A stretch of DNA of 64,000 nt from assembly GCA_020632925.1 (NCBI GenBank), contig JACKER010000026.1, positions 39,306 through 103,305 on the forward strand. The letters run 5' to 3'. The notes below the pieces were generated by a model, which worked only from the letters and a program-made list of their open reading frames with translations, did no database searches and was not told the DNA's origin. This document shows, in pieces, positions 24,620 to 33,262 of the stretch. The translations under genes were made by a program, and so were the position numbers. The stretch is from Alphaproteobacteria bacterium (GTDB lineage: Bacteria; Myxococcota_A; UBA796; GCA-2862545). Each line of letters opens with the position of its first letter. Positions within the stretch are counted from its first letter, which is position 1.

Positions 24620-27019
24620 TCAGTGCACGTAGTCGTGCGAGGCGAGGACGTTGAACTGCCGCGTGGGACCGTGGCACACGTCGCAGCTCTCACCGAGGAT
24701 CGGGTCGGTGTTGATCGCGGCGTGGGCGACGGTGTCGTCGCTGTCGTGGCAGGTGACGCAGGCGCGAGCCGAGGCGTCGAGGTAGGCGTCGTTGCCCTCG
24801 TGGCAGGCCTCGCAGGCCTGCGTCCCGCCGTCGACGCGGGGGAAGGCGAACGAGTAGCTGTGCGTGCCGACCACGTACGGGTTGTTCAGCATGCCCGACG
24901 AGTGGAGCTTGTGGATCATGACCGGGAAGTCCACGGACACCGTGTTCGAGCCGTCGGTCGCGCCCGGCGTGTGGCAGGTCACGCAGTAGTCGGTGCCGAT
25001 GCGGGACGCGCCGTGGAACTCCATGTTGTCGTGGCAGGTCTCGCAGACCGCGTCGTCCACCACCGAGTGGGGTTCGAGCGTGGACGCGGCGCCCACCAGC
25101 ACGTCGATCGTGGCGAGCGCGGACTGGCGACGCCGCGTCGAATCCACGCAGGTCCGGTCCTTCCACAGTGTCGTGTACATGTCGAGCGCCAGCGAGTACG
25201 TCCCGTCCAGGAGCGGCTGACCGACCAGATCACCCATCGGGATCCCACCGCCGCCGCTGTCGTTGAGCTGGGCGGGGAAGGTCGCCGGGATCGTGTACGG
25301 CGTGCCCGCCGTGTCCTGGAGGGTGTACGTCCACACGCCGTTGCCGGCCACGGTGGAGGAGGCCGCCACCGAGCCCACCGTCGTCGTGCTGCCGGGCGAG
25401 GGCGAGTACAGGACGCGCTGCAGGTGGTCCGACGGACCTGCCATCTGCAGGGTCGCGCCGCCCGACACGGTCGGACACGTCGACGCCGTCGCGCTGTACG
25501 CGAAGATCGACTGCGGGATGTCGGTGCCGTCGTCGTACTTCACGGTGAAGTGCACGGTGACCGTGTCGCCGACCTGGAACGTCGAGCCGCCGGTGCCGTT
25601 CACGGCATCGAGGATCTCCACGTTGATACCGGTCTTCCCGGCCGCGTGGCCGGAGCCGGCCCAGACCTGCGGGAAGTCGCGGAAGTCCGCGTGGTACCCG
25701 GCCACGAACACGCCGTTGTGACAGACGGTGCAGTTGCTGTCGTCCGCCTGGGGCCCACCCGGGTGGTAGTCCGGCGCGGCGGTGTCGGTCTGCGTGAAGT
25801 CGATGTTGTCGTGGCAGGTGCCACAGTCCTCGCGGGACGGGCGGTTGTTCACGTCGCCGTTCGCCGCGCCGCCGTGGCAGGTGTCGCAGTCCGCGGTGCC
25901 CGTCGGCCAGCGGGGGAACGCGACCTCCGAGTAGTCGTGGAGGTTGTAGCTCGGGTACCCGACGCCGTTCGGATCGGCCGGGTAGCCGGCGACCTGATAG
26001 CCGAGCGCCAGATCCTCGCCGTCGTGGATCGAGTGGATCATGCTCCGCATGGAGATGGTCACGCCCGGGGTCACGAGCGGGTCGGTCTGGGAGTAGCGGT
26101 CCTCGGCGCCGTCCACGTGGCAGGTGAGGCAGACGCCGAGCTCGCGACGGCTGCCACCGTGGGCCTCGAACTCGGGGCCGTGGCAGGCCGCGCAGTTCTC
26201 GGCGAGCACGACCTCGCGCGGCTCGATGGCCGTCGCGTTGCCGAAGACCACGTCGAAGGTGTCGTTACCCGCCTGGTTCCAGGAGCTGCCGTCCAGCTCG
26301 TACACCCGGACCGTCGCCCAGGCGGCCACCGTGTACGTCCCGTCGACCAGCGGCTGCCCGCCCCAGTCGCCGTCGTCGGTGCCGAGATCGGTCGTGTCGT
26401 TCAGCGGCGGGAGGAAGTTCGCCGGGATCGGGCTGGTCGTGAACGTCCAGGTGCCGTCGAAGTTGTAGACCGAGTTGCTGATCGCGTTCGGCATCTGGTT
26501 GTACTGGATGACGTTCTGGTAGTGCTCCGTCGGACCGGAGAACTGGAACGACAGCCCCGACAGCTCGCTCACGTCGAACTCGCGTCCGTCGTCGTCGGTG
26601 ATGCTGTACGTGATCTGGAGCGCGTCGCCCACGCGGAAGCGACCGCCGCCGCCCGTCCCGCCGTCGACGGAGACGACGTCGAGGTGGATGCCCCAGGGGG
26701 CGTCGCCGTTGTGGCCGTCCCGACCGTCGACGCCGTTCACGCCGTCGGCCCCGTCGGCGCCATCGGCCCCGTCGGCGCCATCGGCCCCGTCGGCGCCATC
26801 GGCCCCGTCGGCGCCATCGGCCCCATTGGAGCCATCGGCCCCGTTGGCGCCATCGGCCCCGTTGGCGCCGTTGGCCCCGTTCTGGCCGTCGACCCCGTTC
26901 ACCCCGTTGGCGCCGTCCAGGCCATCCTGGCCATTGGCGCCGGCAGGGCCCGGGGGACCTTCACAGGCCAGGAGCCCGAGCAGGCCTCCCAGCATGGTAT
27001 ATCGTGCGAACCGCCTCAT
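24620..27019 (-). CDS. Decahaem OmcA/MtrC family c-type cytochrome lipoprotein with collagen-like stalk
   Basis: A 799-residue lipoprotein (LLGLLAC, Cys19). Residues 21-107 are about 29 Gly-x-y triplets, a collagen-like stalk. Two halves then follow, each an Ig-like beta domain and a group of five haem sites. Ten CXXCH motifs are present (CAACH, CLTCH, CDTCH, CGTCH, CTVCH, CETCH, CVTCH, CEACH, CVTCH, CDVCH), the count and layout of OmcA/MtrC outer-surface cytochromes that pass electrons to metals or other partners. GAGGAGGTAAGA precedes the ATG. It is the last gene of the cytochrome operon, 18 bases after the NapC-like gene. Confidence 0.93.
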   Translation of the reverse strand: MRRFARYTMLGGLLGLLACEGPPGPAGANGQDGLDGANGVNGVDGQNGANGANGADGANGADGSNGADGADGADGADGADGADGADGADGADGVNGVDGRDGHNGDAPWGIHLDVVSVDGGTGGGGRFRVGDALQITYSITDDDGREFDVSELSGLSFQFSGPTEHYQNVIQYNQMPNAISNSVYNFDGTWTFTTSPIPANFLPPLNDTTDLGTDDGDWGGQPLVDGTYTVAAWATVRVYELDGSSWNQAGNDTFDVVFGNATAIEPREVVLAENCAACHGPEFEAHGGSRRELGVCLTCHVDGAEDRYSQTDPLVTPGVTISMRSMIHSIHDGEDLALGYQVAGYPADPNGVGYPSYNLHDYSEVAFPRWPTGTADCDTCHGGAANGDVNNRPSREDCGTCHDNIDFTQTDTAAPDYHPGGPQADDSNCTVCHNGVFVAGYHADFRDFPQVWAGSGHAAGKTGINVEILDAVNGTGGSTFQVGDTVTVHFTVKYDDGTDIPQSIFAYSATASTCPTVSGGATLQMAGPSDHLQRVLYSPSPGSTTTVGSVAASSTVAGNGVWTYTLQDTAGTPYTIPATFPAQLNDSGGGGIPMGDLVGQPLLDGTYSLALDMYTTLWKDRTCVDSTRRRQSALATIDVLVGAASTLEPHSVVDDAVCETCHDNMEFHGASRIGTDYCVTCHTPGATDGSNTVSVDFPVMIHKLHSSGMLNNPYVVGTHSYSFAFPRVDGGTQACEACHEGNDAYLDASARACVTCHDSDDTVAHAAINTDPILGESCDVCHGPTRQFNVLASHDYVH
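26699..26959 (-). repeat. Collagen-like coding repeat, including four perfect 18-bp units
   Basis: Codes for about 29 Gly-x-y triplets at the N-terminus of the decahaem cytochrome. Within it, 26753-26824 is four identical copies of an 18-base unit (two Gly-Ala-Asp triplets each). Such perfect copies can vary in number by slippage, changing stalk length without a frameshift. Confidence 0.9.
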
Positions 27020-27037
27020 TCTTACCTCCTCGTCATT

Positions 27038-27793
27038 CTATTCGGTGCGTTCCGGTTGGGAGCCGACGAACCCACGGCCGTGGCAGTCCAGGCAGGACAG
27101 CGACGCGCCGCGCTCGTCTTCGGGAGTGATCCCCTGGTGGCAGGCGACGCAGTCCCGCGCGCTCGCCTCGAACGTGTGGACCTCGAGGTCCTGACCGCCG
27201 TGGCAGTCCAGGCATGCGATCGCGTGCTGTTCGCCCTCACCGTGACCGCCGGCCGGGTGCGGCTCGGGCGGCGAGGAGGGCTCGCGACCGCCGTGGTAGC
27301 GGGTCGGCGTGCGGCTCTCGGCGTCGAGGTGCACACGATGCAGCGGGCTCTGGTCGATCTTCGTGACCGCGCCGCGGAGCTCCTCGGGCATCGGCCCCGT
27401 GAGCTCCTCCTCCATCCCCTCCACGGCGTGGCACTGCTCGCAGAGGACCGCGCCGACGTGGGCCGACGGCACCTCCTCCGGGGTATGGGGCCGCGCGAAG
27501 ACCGCCATCACCAGGTTCCGCGGGTAGTGGCGGATGGGCACGCGGTGGCAGTCGTGGCAGGTGGTGAGCTGGGCGTGGACCGACCGCTCCCACGCGATGT
27601 TCGCGTAGTCGTGGATGTGGCAGTCGCCGCAGAACACGGGGTCGCGCCACATGTAGTCGTACAGCTTCTGGCCGGCGGGCACGCCCGCACCGGCGCCGGA
27701 CAGCCCCGCGACGGCGACGAGCCCCAGCGTGATCGGGCTGCCGACGACGTAGGCCGCGGTCGAGCGGAGCCAACCGAGGACGGCGCGGAACAT
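27038..27793 (-). CDS. NapC/NirT-like membrane-anchored hexahaem cytochrome
   Basis: A 251-residue protein with an N-terminal membrane anchor (ITLGLVAVAGLSGAGAGV) and six CXXCH sites (CGDCH, CHDCH, CEQCH, CLDCH, CVACH, CLDCH). The anchor, the spacing of the first two sites and the segment ANIAWERSVHAQLTTCHDCH resemble NapC/NirT/NrfH quinol dehydrogenases, which usually have four haems. The two extra sites lie in a His-rich tail. Its probable role is to take electrons from the quinone pool at the inner membrane and hand them to periplasmic cytochromes. ATGA overlap with the small gene upstream fixes the start. Confidence 0.85.
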   Translation of the reverse strand: MFRAVLGWLRSTAAYVVGSPITLGLVAVAGLSGAGAGVPAGQKLYDYMWRDPVFCGDCHIHDYANIAWERSVHAQLTTCHDCHRVPIRHYPRNLVMAVFARPHTPEEVPSAHVGAVLCEQCHAVEGMEEELTGPMPEELRGAVTKIDQSPLHRVHLDAESRTPTRYHGGREPSSPPEPHPAGGHGEGEQHAIACLDCHGGQDLEVHTFEASARDCVACHQGITPEDERGASLSCLDCHGRGFVGSQPERTE

Positions 27794-27924
27794 CAGAGCC
27801 CCCCGTGCTTGTACGCCACCCAGAGGAAGGCGAGGTTGCTCCCGCCCAGGCCGGTGGCGGCCATGCCGAGGACGAACGCGAGCGCCGCGAGGCGCAGGGT
27901 CCGCGGCCAGTCGGGGCGGTTCAT
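27793..27924 (-). CDS. Small single-helix membrane protein of the cytochrome operon
   Basis: 43 residues with one hydrophobic helix (LAALAFVLGMAATGLGG, then LAFLWVAYKH). It overlaps both neighbours by ATGA, which makes it a real gene despite its size. No haem or metal motif. It may help the NapC-like protein assemble or hold it in the membrane. No relative recognised. Confidence 0.7.
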   Translation of the reverse strand: MNRPDWPRTLRLAALAFVLGMAATGLGGSNLAFLWVAYKHGGL

Positions 27925-30383
27925 GGGGTCTCCAGCAGCGACGCCCGCCGCTCGGGGTCGTGGAAGTCGCGGTAGAGGACGAGCGCGTCGTCGCCGTGGC
28001 AGGACGCGCACGCCTCCTGCCAGCCACCGGAGCGCCGGAGGTGGTCGGCGCCGCCCTCGGGTCCGTGGACCACGTGGCAGGTCTGGCAGGTGAGCTCCCC
28101 GTTCGCGCCCGCGGGCACCGGCGCGCCGTCGGCGCCGAACAGCGTCAGGCCGCCGAGCGGCGTCCAGCGCGAGCCGTCGGGCAGGAACTGCGGCGAGGGG
28201 TGCTCGTAGGCCGCGACCGTCGGCGTGTTCGGGCGGGCGCGGGACGCCGCGTGGCAGGCCAGGCAGCGAGCGCTGGCCGGGTTCTCGCGGCCGGTCCAGG
28301 CGGGCGGGCGGCCGTGGGCCGGGTGGCAGTCGAGGCAGGTCGCGCGCCCGTGCCCGCCGGCGTCCCGGGCGGCGCCCTGCTCGGCGTGGCAGTCCGCGCA
28401 GTCGTCCGCACCCGGGCGGTTCGCGGCGTGGGGGTCGTGGCAGGCGAGGCAGTCCAGGTGCTCGCCGTCGTCGAGCGCGCGCCCGTCGACCGGGTGGCCG
28501 AGCTTGCCGGGCGCTCCCTGGCTCCCGCCGGGCGTCCCGTGGCAGGACAGGCAGCCGCGCGGGTCGGCGTCGGTGGCGGGCCCGGTCGCGACGAAGTGCT
28601 GCTCGCGGTCGCCGCCGTGCACCTCGTGGCAGGACACGCACGCCGGGGCGTCGCGGGTGCCGAGCTTGCGGTGGGCGCCCTGCGCGAGATCGCTCCGCTC
28701 GCCGTGGCACTCGAGGCAGACGGGCTTGCCCGCCCCCACCCAGCGCAGGAGCGAGGTCCGCGGCGAGGTCAGATCGTGGCAGGAGGTGCAGCCCACGCCG
28801 CCGTCCGCGGACAGCCTCACCACGCCGCCCGCCGCCGCGCGCGCCAGATCGCGCCCCGGCACGTGGCCGAGCGGGTGGTTCCGGCCCTCCTTCCGCTGGT
28901 CGCCGTGGCAGCCGACGCAGACCGACGCCTCGTCGGTCGACCGCATCAGCGGCTTGCTGGCGGCGCCGTGCACGGCGTGGCAGGACAGGCAGGAGGCCCG
29001 CCCGATCTCGTCGACCGAGGCGCCCCGCTTCTTCAGGGCCGCCACGAGCGCGGCGCCGGACGGGTGCCCGCCGCCGGTGGGCGCGCGGTCGCTGGCGGGG
29101 TCCTCGTCGTGCACGTCGGTGCCGTGGCAGGCGGTGCACAGCGCGTCCGAGTCGCGGTCGAGCCGCGTGAACGGGCTGCTCGCGGAGGCGTGGCGCACCA
29201 GCGGGGCCGCGTCCTCACCCGCCTCGTCGACCACGCCGTGCGGCGAGTGGCAGGTACGGCAGGTGATCCGCCCCTGATCGTCGAGCGGGAAGAACGCCGG
29301 GACGTCGCCCTCGGGAACGACGTCGATCGGGTGGTGCTCGCGATGGGTGTCCCAGACCTCCCGACCGTCGAGGACGAGCCCGTCGTGGCACTGCGCGCAG
29401 GAGGCGCCGTGGTCGCCGGCGGGATCGGTGTCGACGGCCACCAGGGTGGTCCGCAGGAGTGGCTCGGGGCCAGCGGCGGGGAGCGGCGCCAGGCGGACCA
29501 GCGTGAGGCGCGCGGGGTTCGCCTCGAGCACCGCCACCCGTCCGGCGTCGTCGGCCCGGACCGCCACGGTGTGCGAGAAGGCCGCGAGCTCGCCGTCGAG
29601 GGCCAGCGCGCCGATCGGGGTGCCCTGCCCGTCGAAGGCCTGCACCGCGCCGAGGACGGCGTCGGTCACGAGGATGCCGCCCTGGACCGGCGCGATCGCC
29701 GTCGGCCGGCCGAGCGTGCCCACCTTGAGCCCCGGGCGGCCGAACGAGGCGAGCGGCTCGTCCGCAACGGTCCAGTGGCTCAGGCGCGGCGAGAGCGAGT
29801 CCACGAGCCAGTACCCGTCGGTCGCGGGCGTCAGGTCCACGATCCGCCGCAGCCCGATGCCGTCGAGCCCGGTGGCGCGCGTTCGCACCGCGTGGTCCTC
29901 GGCGTCCACCGTGACCAGGCCGCGCTCGCGGTCGGCGATCAGCAGCTCGGCGCCGCGGTCGATCAGGTCCACCGGATGCAGCGGTCGGCCCTCGGCGTCG
30001 ACGGGCGCGCGGACGCCGACGGTGCCGCCGTCCGCATCGAGGAGCAGGAGCGTCCCCGGGGCGTCGGGGCCGCCGGGGCGGGTCACCCAGACCCCGCCGG
30101 CCGCTGCCGGAGCGAGGCGCGCCGCGTCCCCCACCGACGAGGCCCACGTGCTCACCGAGGTGGCGTCGGCGTCCACGCGCAGCACGCGCCCGCCGTGGCC
30201 GTCCAGGACGAGCACGGAGCCGTCGGCGAGCAGCAGGGCGTCCGACGGCATCACCGCGTCGAGCGTGACGGCGCCGATCCGCGAGGCGGGCACGGTCGGG
30301 GCGTGGACCGGGTGGTCCTCGAGCCGCCGGTCGTCGCAGGCGGCGAGGCCGAGGAGGAGCAGGGCGGGTGCCAGGGCCCTCAT
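27921..30383 (-). CDS. Beta-propeller plus 15-haem c-type cytochrome lipoprotein
   Basis: An 820-residue lipoprotein (LLLLGLAAC). Residues 30-340 show repeated strands of NHL/YncE-like propeller type (ALLLADGSVLVLDGHGGRVL, AELLIADRERGLVTVD, GGILVTDAVLGAVQAFD). From about residue 350, 15 CXXCH sites follow at short intervals (CAQCH to CASCH), many with the Cys-His-x-x-His-Gly pattern (CHSPHG, CHAVHG, CHEVHGG) of NrfA/octahaem-type sets. A propeller fused to a long haem wire is unusual. It probably acts in the periplasm or at the outer membrane. Both ends overlap neighbouring genes by ATGA. Confidence 0.9.
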   Translation of the reverse strand: MRALAPALLLLGLAACDDRRLEDHPVHAPTVPASRIGAVTLDAVMPSDALLLADGSVLVLDGHGGRVLRVDADATSVSTWASSVGDAARLAPAAAGGVWVTRPGGPDAPGTLLLLDADGGTVGVRAPVDAEGRPLHPVDLIDRGAELLIADRERGLVTVDAEDHAVRTRATGLDGIGLRRIVDLTPATDGYWLVDSLSPRLSHWTVADEPLASFGRPGLKVGTLGRPTAIAPVQGGILVTDAVLGAVQAFDGQGTPIGALALDGELAAFSHTVAVRADDAGRVAVLEANPARLTLVRLAPLPAAGPEPLLRTTLVAVDTDPAGDHGASCAQCHDGLVLDGREVWDTHREHHPIDVVPEGDVPAFFPLDDQGRITCRTCHSPHGVVDEAGEDAAPLVRHASASSPFTRLDRDSDALCTACHGTDVHDEDPASDRAPTGGGHPSGAALVAALKKRGASVDEIGRASCLSCHAVHGAASKPLMRSTDEASVCVGCHGDQRKEGRNHPLGHVPGRDLARAAAGGVVRLSADGGVGCTSCHDLTSPRTSLLRWVGAGKPVCLECHGERSDLAQGAHRKLGTRDAPACVSCHEVHGGDREQHFVATGPATDADPRGCLSCHGTPGGSQGAPGKLGHPVDGRALDDGEHLDCLACHDPHAANRPGADDCADCHAEQGAARDAGGHGRATCLDCHPAHGRPPAWTGRENPASARCLACHAASRARPNTPTVAAYEHPSPQFLPDGSRWTPLGGLTLFGADGAPVPAGANGELTCQTCHVVHGPEGGADHLRRSGGWQEACASCHGDDALVLYRDFHDPERRASLLETP

Positions 30384-31201
30384 GGACCGTCTCCGTGGCA
30401 GGCGCGGCACAGGCTGCCGTCGGCCGCCGGCAGGGCGAGCAGGGCTTCGGGGCCGGGATCGCGGGGGATGCCGACCAGGGAGGCGGCCAGGCCGTGCGGC
30501 GCGGGCTCGTCCTTCGGGGCGGCGTGGACCTCGTGGCAGGTCCAGCACCCGATCACGCCGTCCAGCAGCGGCAGCGCGGGGTCCGGCGGGCGGTTCACGT
30601 GGTGCCCGACGTGCTCCGCGACCCCGGCGTGCACGGCGCCCGGGTGGCAGGTGGTGCAGGTCTCCGCCGCCACCACGCGCAGCCGCGACTCCGCCACCGT
30701 GGCGCCGGGCTCGGGACGGGCGGCGTGGCAGGCCGGGCAGCCCGCCTGCGTCGGGTCCGTGGCGCCGGCCGGCAGGTGCGGGCTCTGGCGCTGCATCGCC
30801 TGCGACTCGTGGCACCGGTAGCAGAAGTCCGCCTTGCGCGCGGGCGTCCCCCCGCGCAGCCACGGGCGCGTCTCGTCGCGGTCGGCCTCGCAGCCGGGCT
30901 CCGCGTGGCAGGTCGCGCAGGTCACGACGCCGTCCTCGAGCGGCCACCCCTCGTGCACGGCGATACGCACGGGCTTCATCCCGACGGGGTGCATGTCCGC
31001 GTCCGGGTGGCAGCCGCGGCAGGTCGCCTCCACGGGGAGTGGTGCCAGCGCCTGGCCCTCGGGCCCCATCGCGTGGCAGGCGGCGCACTTGTCCGGCGCG
31101 CCGTGGGGGCTCTCGCCGAGGCGCTGGGTCGCGCCGACGACCGCGGGCGTGACGGCGAGCGCCAGCGCGAGGATCGCGGCGGTGAGGCGGCGGGCGGTCA
31201 T
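30380..31201 (-). CDS. Octahaem c-type cytochrome, periplasmic
   Basis: A 273-residue protein with a signal peptide (TAAILALALAVTPAVVGA) and eight CXXCH sites: CAACH, CRGCH, CATCH, CYRCH, CPACH, CTTCH, CWTCH and CRACH. Distal His residues occur between sites, so bis-His haems are likely. Sequence between sites does not match a known octahaem enzyme; no catalytic Lys-type haem motif (CXXCK) is seen. Likely an electron shuttle. Overlaps both neighbours by ATGA. Confidence 0.88.
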   Translation of the reverse strand: MTARRLTAAILALALAVTPAVVGATQRLGESPHGAPDKCAACHAMGPEGQALAPLPVEATCRGCHPDADMHPVGMKPVRIAVHEGWPLEDGVVTCATCHAEPGCEADRDETRPWLRGGTPARKADFCYRCHESQAMQRQSPHLPAGATDPTQAGCPACHAARPEPGATVAESRLRVVAAETCTTCHPGAVHAGVAEHVGHHVNRPPDPALPLLDGVIGCWTCHEVHAAPKDEPAPHGLAASLVGIPRDPGPEALLALPAADGSLCRACHGDGP

Positions 31202-31500
31202 GGCGTCGTCTCCTGCCAGGCCTCGACGCCGTTCGCGCCGTGGCAGGCCACGCAGTCCTCGGGCTCGGTCGCCTCGATGGCGTCGACGTCGATCGCCACG
31301 CCGTCGACGCAGTCGGCCTGGTGGTAGGTCCAGACCGGGTGGCACTGGGCGCACTCGGTGCGGCCCCAGCCCGGGTGCTCGACCTCGGTCACGACCAACC
31401 CCGCCTCGCTCTGGAGCAGGTCGCGACGCGCGTCGCACGGCCCCGGCTCCTCGCCGCAGCCGGCCAGCAGCACCACCAGCGCCAGCATCGCGCGGCTCAC
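31198..31500 (-). CDS. Small dihaem c-type cytochrome lipoprotein
   Basis: 100 residues, lipobox VVLLAGC, two CXXCH sites (CAQCH and CVACH) about 38 residues apart, plus spare Cys. GTG at 31500 overlaps the upstream stop (GTGA), and GGGAGGTCGCG precedes it, which fixes the start. It may pass electrons between the larger cytochromes on either side of it in the operon. Confidence 0.8.
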   Translation of the reverse strand: MSRAMLALVVLLAGCGEEPGPCDARRDLLQSEAGLVVTEVEHPGWGRTECAQCHPVWTYHQADCVDGVAIDVDAIEATEPEDCVACHGANGVEAWQETTP

Positions 31501-32066
31501 CGCGACCTCCCGAAGCCCGCGGACGAGCCATGGCAGGCGGTGCACTCGGCCTGCGCGTGGCAGGCGTCGCAGGACGCGGGCGCCGCGCGGACCGCGATGC
31601 CGTGCGTGCGCAGCCAGCTCGGGTCGTGCACCTCGAAGCCGCCGTTCATCTTCCGGTCGTGGCAGTCCACGCAGCTCCCGCGGTCGTGGCAGGTACGGCA
31701 GCTGTCGCCGTCGTAGCGGGCTTCCACGCCGTGCCCCGCGATCCAGCCGGCCACGTGGGTGGCGGGCGGCGCGACCGTCGGGTGGCAGGTCCCACACCGA
31801 TCGGGGGCGGCGCGCAGCCCGTCGCCCACGCCGAGGTCGCCCTGGCCCGGCGCGTGGCAGGTGTGGCACACCGACCGGTCGGGCAGCAGGCTGGTGCCCT
31901 CGGCGCGTCCGACCGCGTGGCAGGTGGGGCAGCCCACGTCGTGCCGGCGGAACACCGCGGCGTGCTCGGCGTGGTCGAAGCGATCGAAGATCGCCGCCAG
32001 GTCGTCGCCGGCCAGGGCGGAGCCCGTGACCAGCAGCAGGAGCGGCAGGGTGACGCGCCGGATCAC
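31497..32066 (-). CDS. Heptahaem c-type cytochrome, periplasmic
   Basis: A 189-residue protein with signal peptide (LPLLLLVTGSALA) and seven CXXCH sites (CPTCH, CHTCH, CGTCH, CRTCH, CVDCH, CDACH, CTACH). FDHAEHAAVFRRHDVGCPTCH is the start of a class III/cytochrome c7-like unit with distal His before the first site. Spacing is tight, as in periplasmic electron wires. GTG at 32066 overlaps the beta-barrel gene stop and follows GGGAGGTGGGCG. Confidence 0.86.
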   Translation of the reverse strand: MIRRVTLPLLLLVTGSALAGDDLAAIFDRFDHAEHAAVFRRHDVGCPTCHAVGRAEGTSLLPDRSVCHTCHAPGQGDLGVGDGLRAAPDRCGTCHPTVAPPATHVAGWIAGHGVEARYDGDSCRTCHDRGSCVDCHDRKMNGGFEVHDPSWLRTHGIAVRAAPASCDACHAQAECTACHGSSAGFGRSR

Positions 32067-33262
32067 CGCCCACCTCCCGCGTCGAGCTGGACCGCGACCC
32101 AGGCCCGGGTCTCGGGGGTGGGCTCCTCGAACCACAGGTCGCAGCCGGCTTCCAGGTCGAGCCAGCGGCCGGCGTCCACCACCGCGGTCGCCCCCGCCAC
32201 GGCCGCCGAGCGCTGCTCGAGGTGCGGCTTGCGCCACGGGACCCAGGCGCCACGGACCTGGAGGTCGAGTGGGGAGGGGACGGGCAGGCCGAGGCTCGCG
32301 CCCGCCCGCTGGTACCACCCGCCATCGCCCGACACGCCCTGCCAGGAGGGGGAGAGGCACCAGCGCTGTCCGCCGCAGCGCGGGTCGTAGCGGACCTCGC
32401 CCACCAGCCCCAGCGCGGGGTCGCCCGCGCCCTCCGGGTCCACGTCCGTCGACCAGCGCTGGACCGAGCCCGAGAGCCACAGGCGGTCGCGCTTGCGGTC
32501 GTCGATGCCCACGCCGAGGCCCGCGGCGTCCGACCCGGTGGGGGCGAAGGTCGCGAGGATGTCGGAGCGCAGCGCCGGCGTCCCCAGCGTCTCGCGGTGC
32601 TCGACCCAGGCGGTCGTGCGCACGCCCGGCATCGCGCGGATCCCGAGGTCCACCCGGCCGCGCTCCAGCGCCGTGTCGCCGCGGGTCGTGCCCACCGCCG
32701 CCACCAGCCCGAGCTGGGGGGCGAGCTGCTCGGCGTCGGGCGCCAGCCGGGCCTCGAGGTCGGCGTGACCGACGGCCTCGTCCGCCAGCTCGCCCCACAG
32801 GCCCGCTCTCGCGCGCGCCGGCCCCCGCTCCCACGCGAGCGCCAGGCGCCCGACCGGCACGCCGCCGACGGCGCCCGGAGAACCCGAGCGCGACGCGATG
32901 CCCGCCGCCAGGTCCACCCGCAACGAGCGGTCCGCCCGGACGGTGAGCCAGCCCCCGTCGAGTCGCCGGTTCCAGGTCGGCAGGAGCAGGGGCTGACGGC
33001 CGAGCGTCCAGCGCACCGCACCCGCCTCGCCGTCCGCGGTCAGGAGGTAGATCTCGCCGTCCACGGGCTGGTCGAAGCCCTGGCGCCACCCGAGGTCACC
33101 GTACCCTTCGAGCCGGGCCGGCCCGGTGGTGGCCGTGCCCCGCAACGCCTCGATGCCGCCATAGAACAGCTCTCCCGTGAGATCCGTGCGCGCCTGGAAC
33201 AGCGTCTCCGACCGCAGCTGCGGGTCCTCCGCGCGGGCCGACAGGGCGAGGAGCGCGATCAT
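32063..33262 (-). CDS. Outer-membrane beta-barrel candidate of the cytochrome operon
   Basis: A 399-residue protein with a short signal (IALLALSARAE) and no haem site. The body has alternating strands with aromatic ends and short turns (GEIYLLTADGEAG, LRVDLAAGIASRSG, RDRLWLSGSVQRWS, RAWVAVQLDAGGG), and it ends close to the last strand, as barrels do. In porin-cytochrome conduits a barrel of this kind holds a multihaem cytochrome across the outer membrane; its position amid eight cytochromes makes that the likely role. It is shorter than MtrB. ATG at 33262 follows GGGAGGATGCC. Confidence 0.7.
   Translation of the reverse strand: MIALLALSARAEDPQLRSETLFQARTDLTGELFYGGIEALRGTATTGPARLEGYGDLGWRQGFDQPVDGEIYLLTADGEAGAVRWTLGRQPLLLPTWNRRLDGGWLTVRADRSLRVDLAAGIASRSGSPGAVGGVPVGRLALAWERGPARARAGLWGELADEAVGHADLEARLAPDAEQLAPQLGLVAAVGTTRGDTALERGRVDLGIRAMPGVRTTAWVEHRETLGTPALRSDILATFAPTGSDAAGLGVGIDDRKRDRLWLSGSVQRWSTDVDPEGAGDPALGLVGEVRYDPRCGGQRWCLSPSWQGVSGDGGWYQRAGASLGLPVPSPLDLQVRGAWVPWRKPHLEQRSAAVAGATAVVDAGRWLDLEAGCDLWFEEPTPETRAWVAVQLDAGGGR

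Noticed and set aside
26753..26824. Short direct repeats that might suggest a CRISPR array
   Set aside because: The 18-bp units are back to back with no unique spacers and code for Gly-Ala-Asp triplets in frame.
24623..28093. A very long plus-strand open frame opposite the decahaem and NapC-like genes
   Set aside because: It is a GC-rich shadow; the minus strand carries haem motifs, lipobox and strong ribosome-binding sites, while the plus translation has no known motif.
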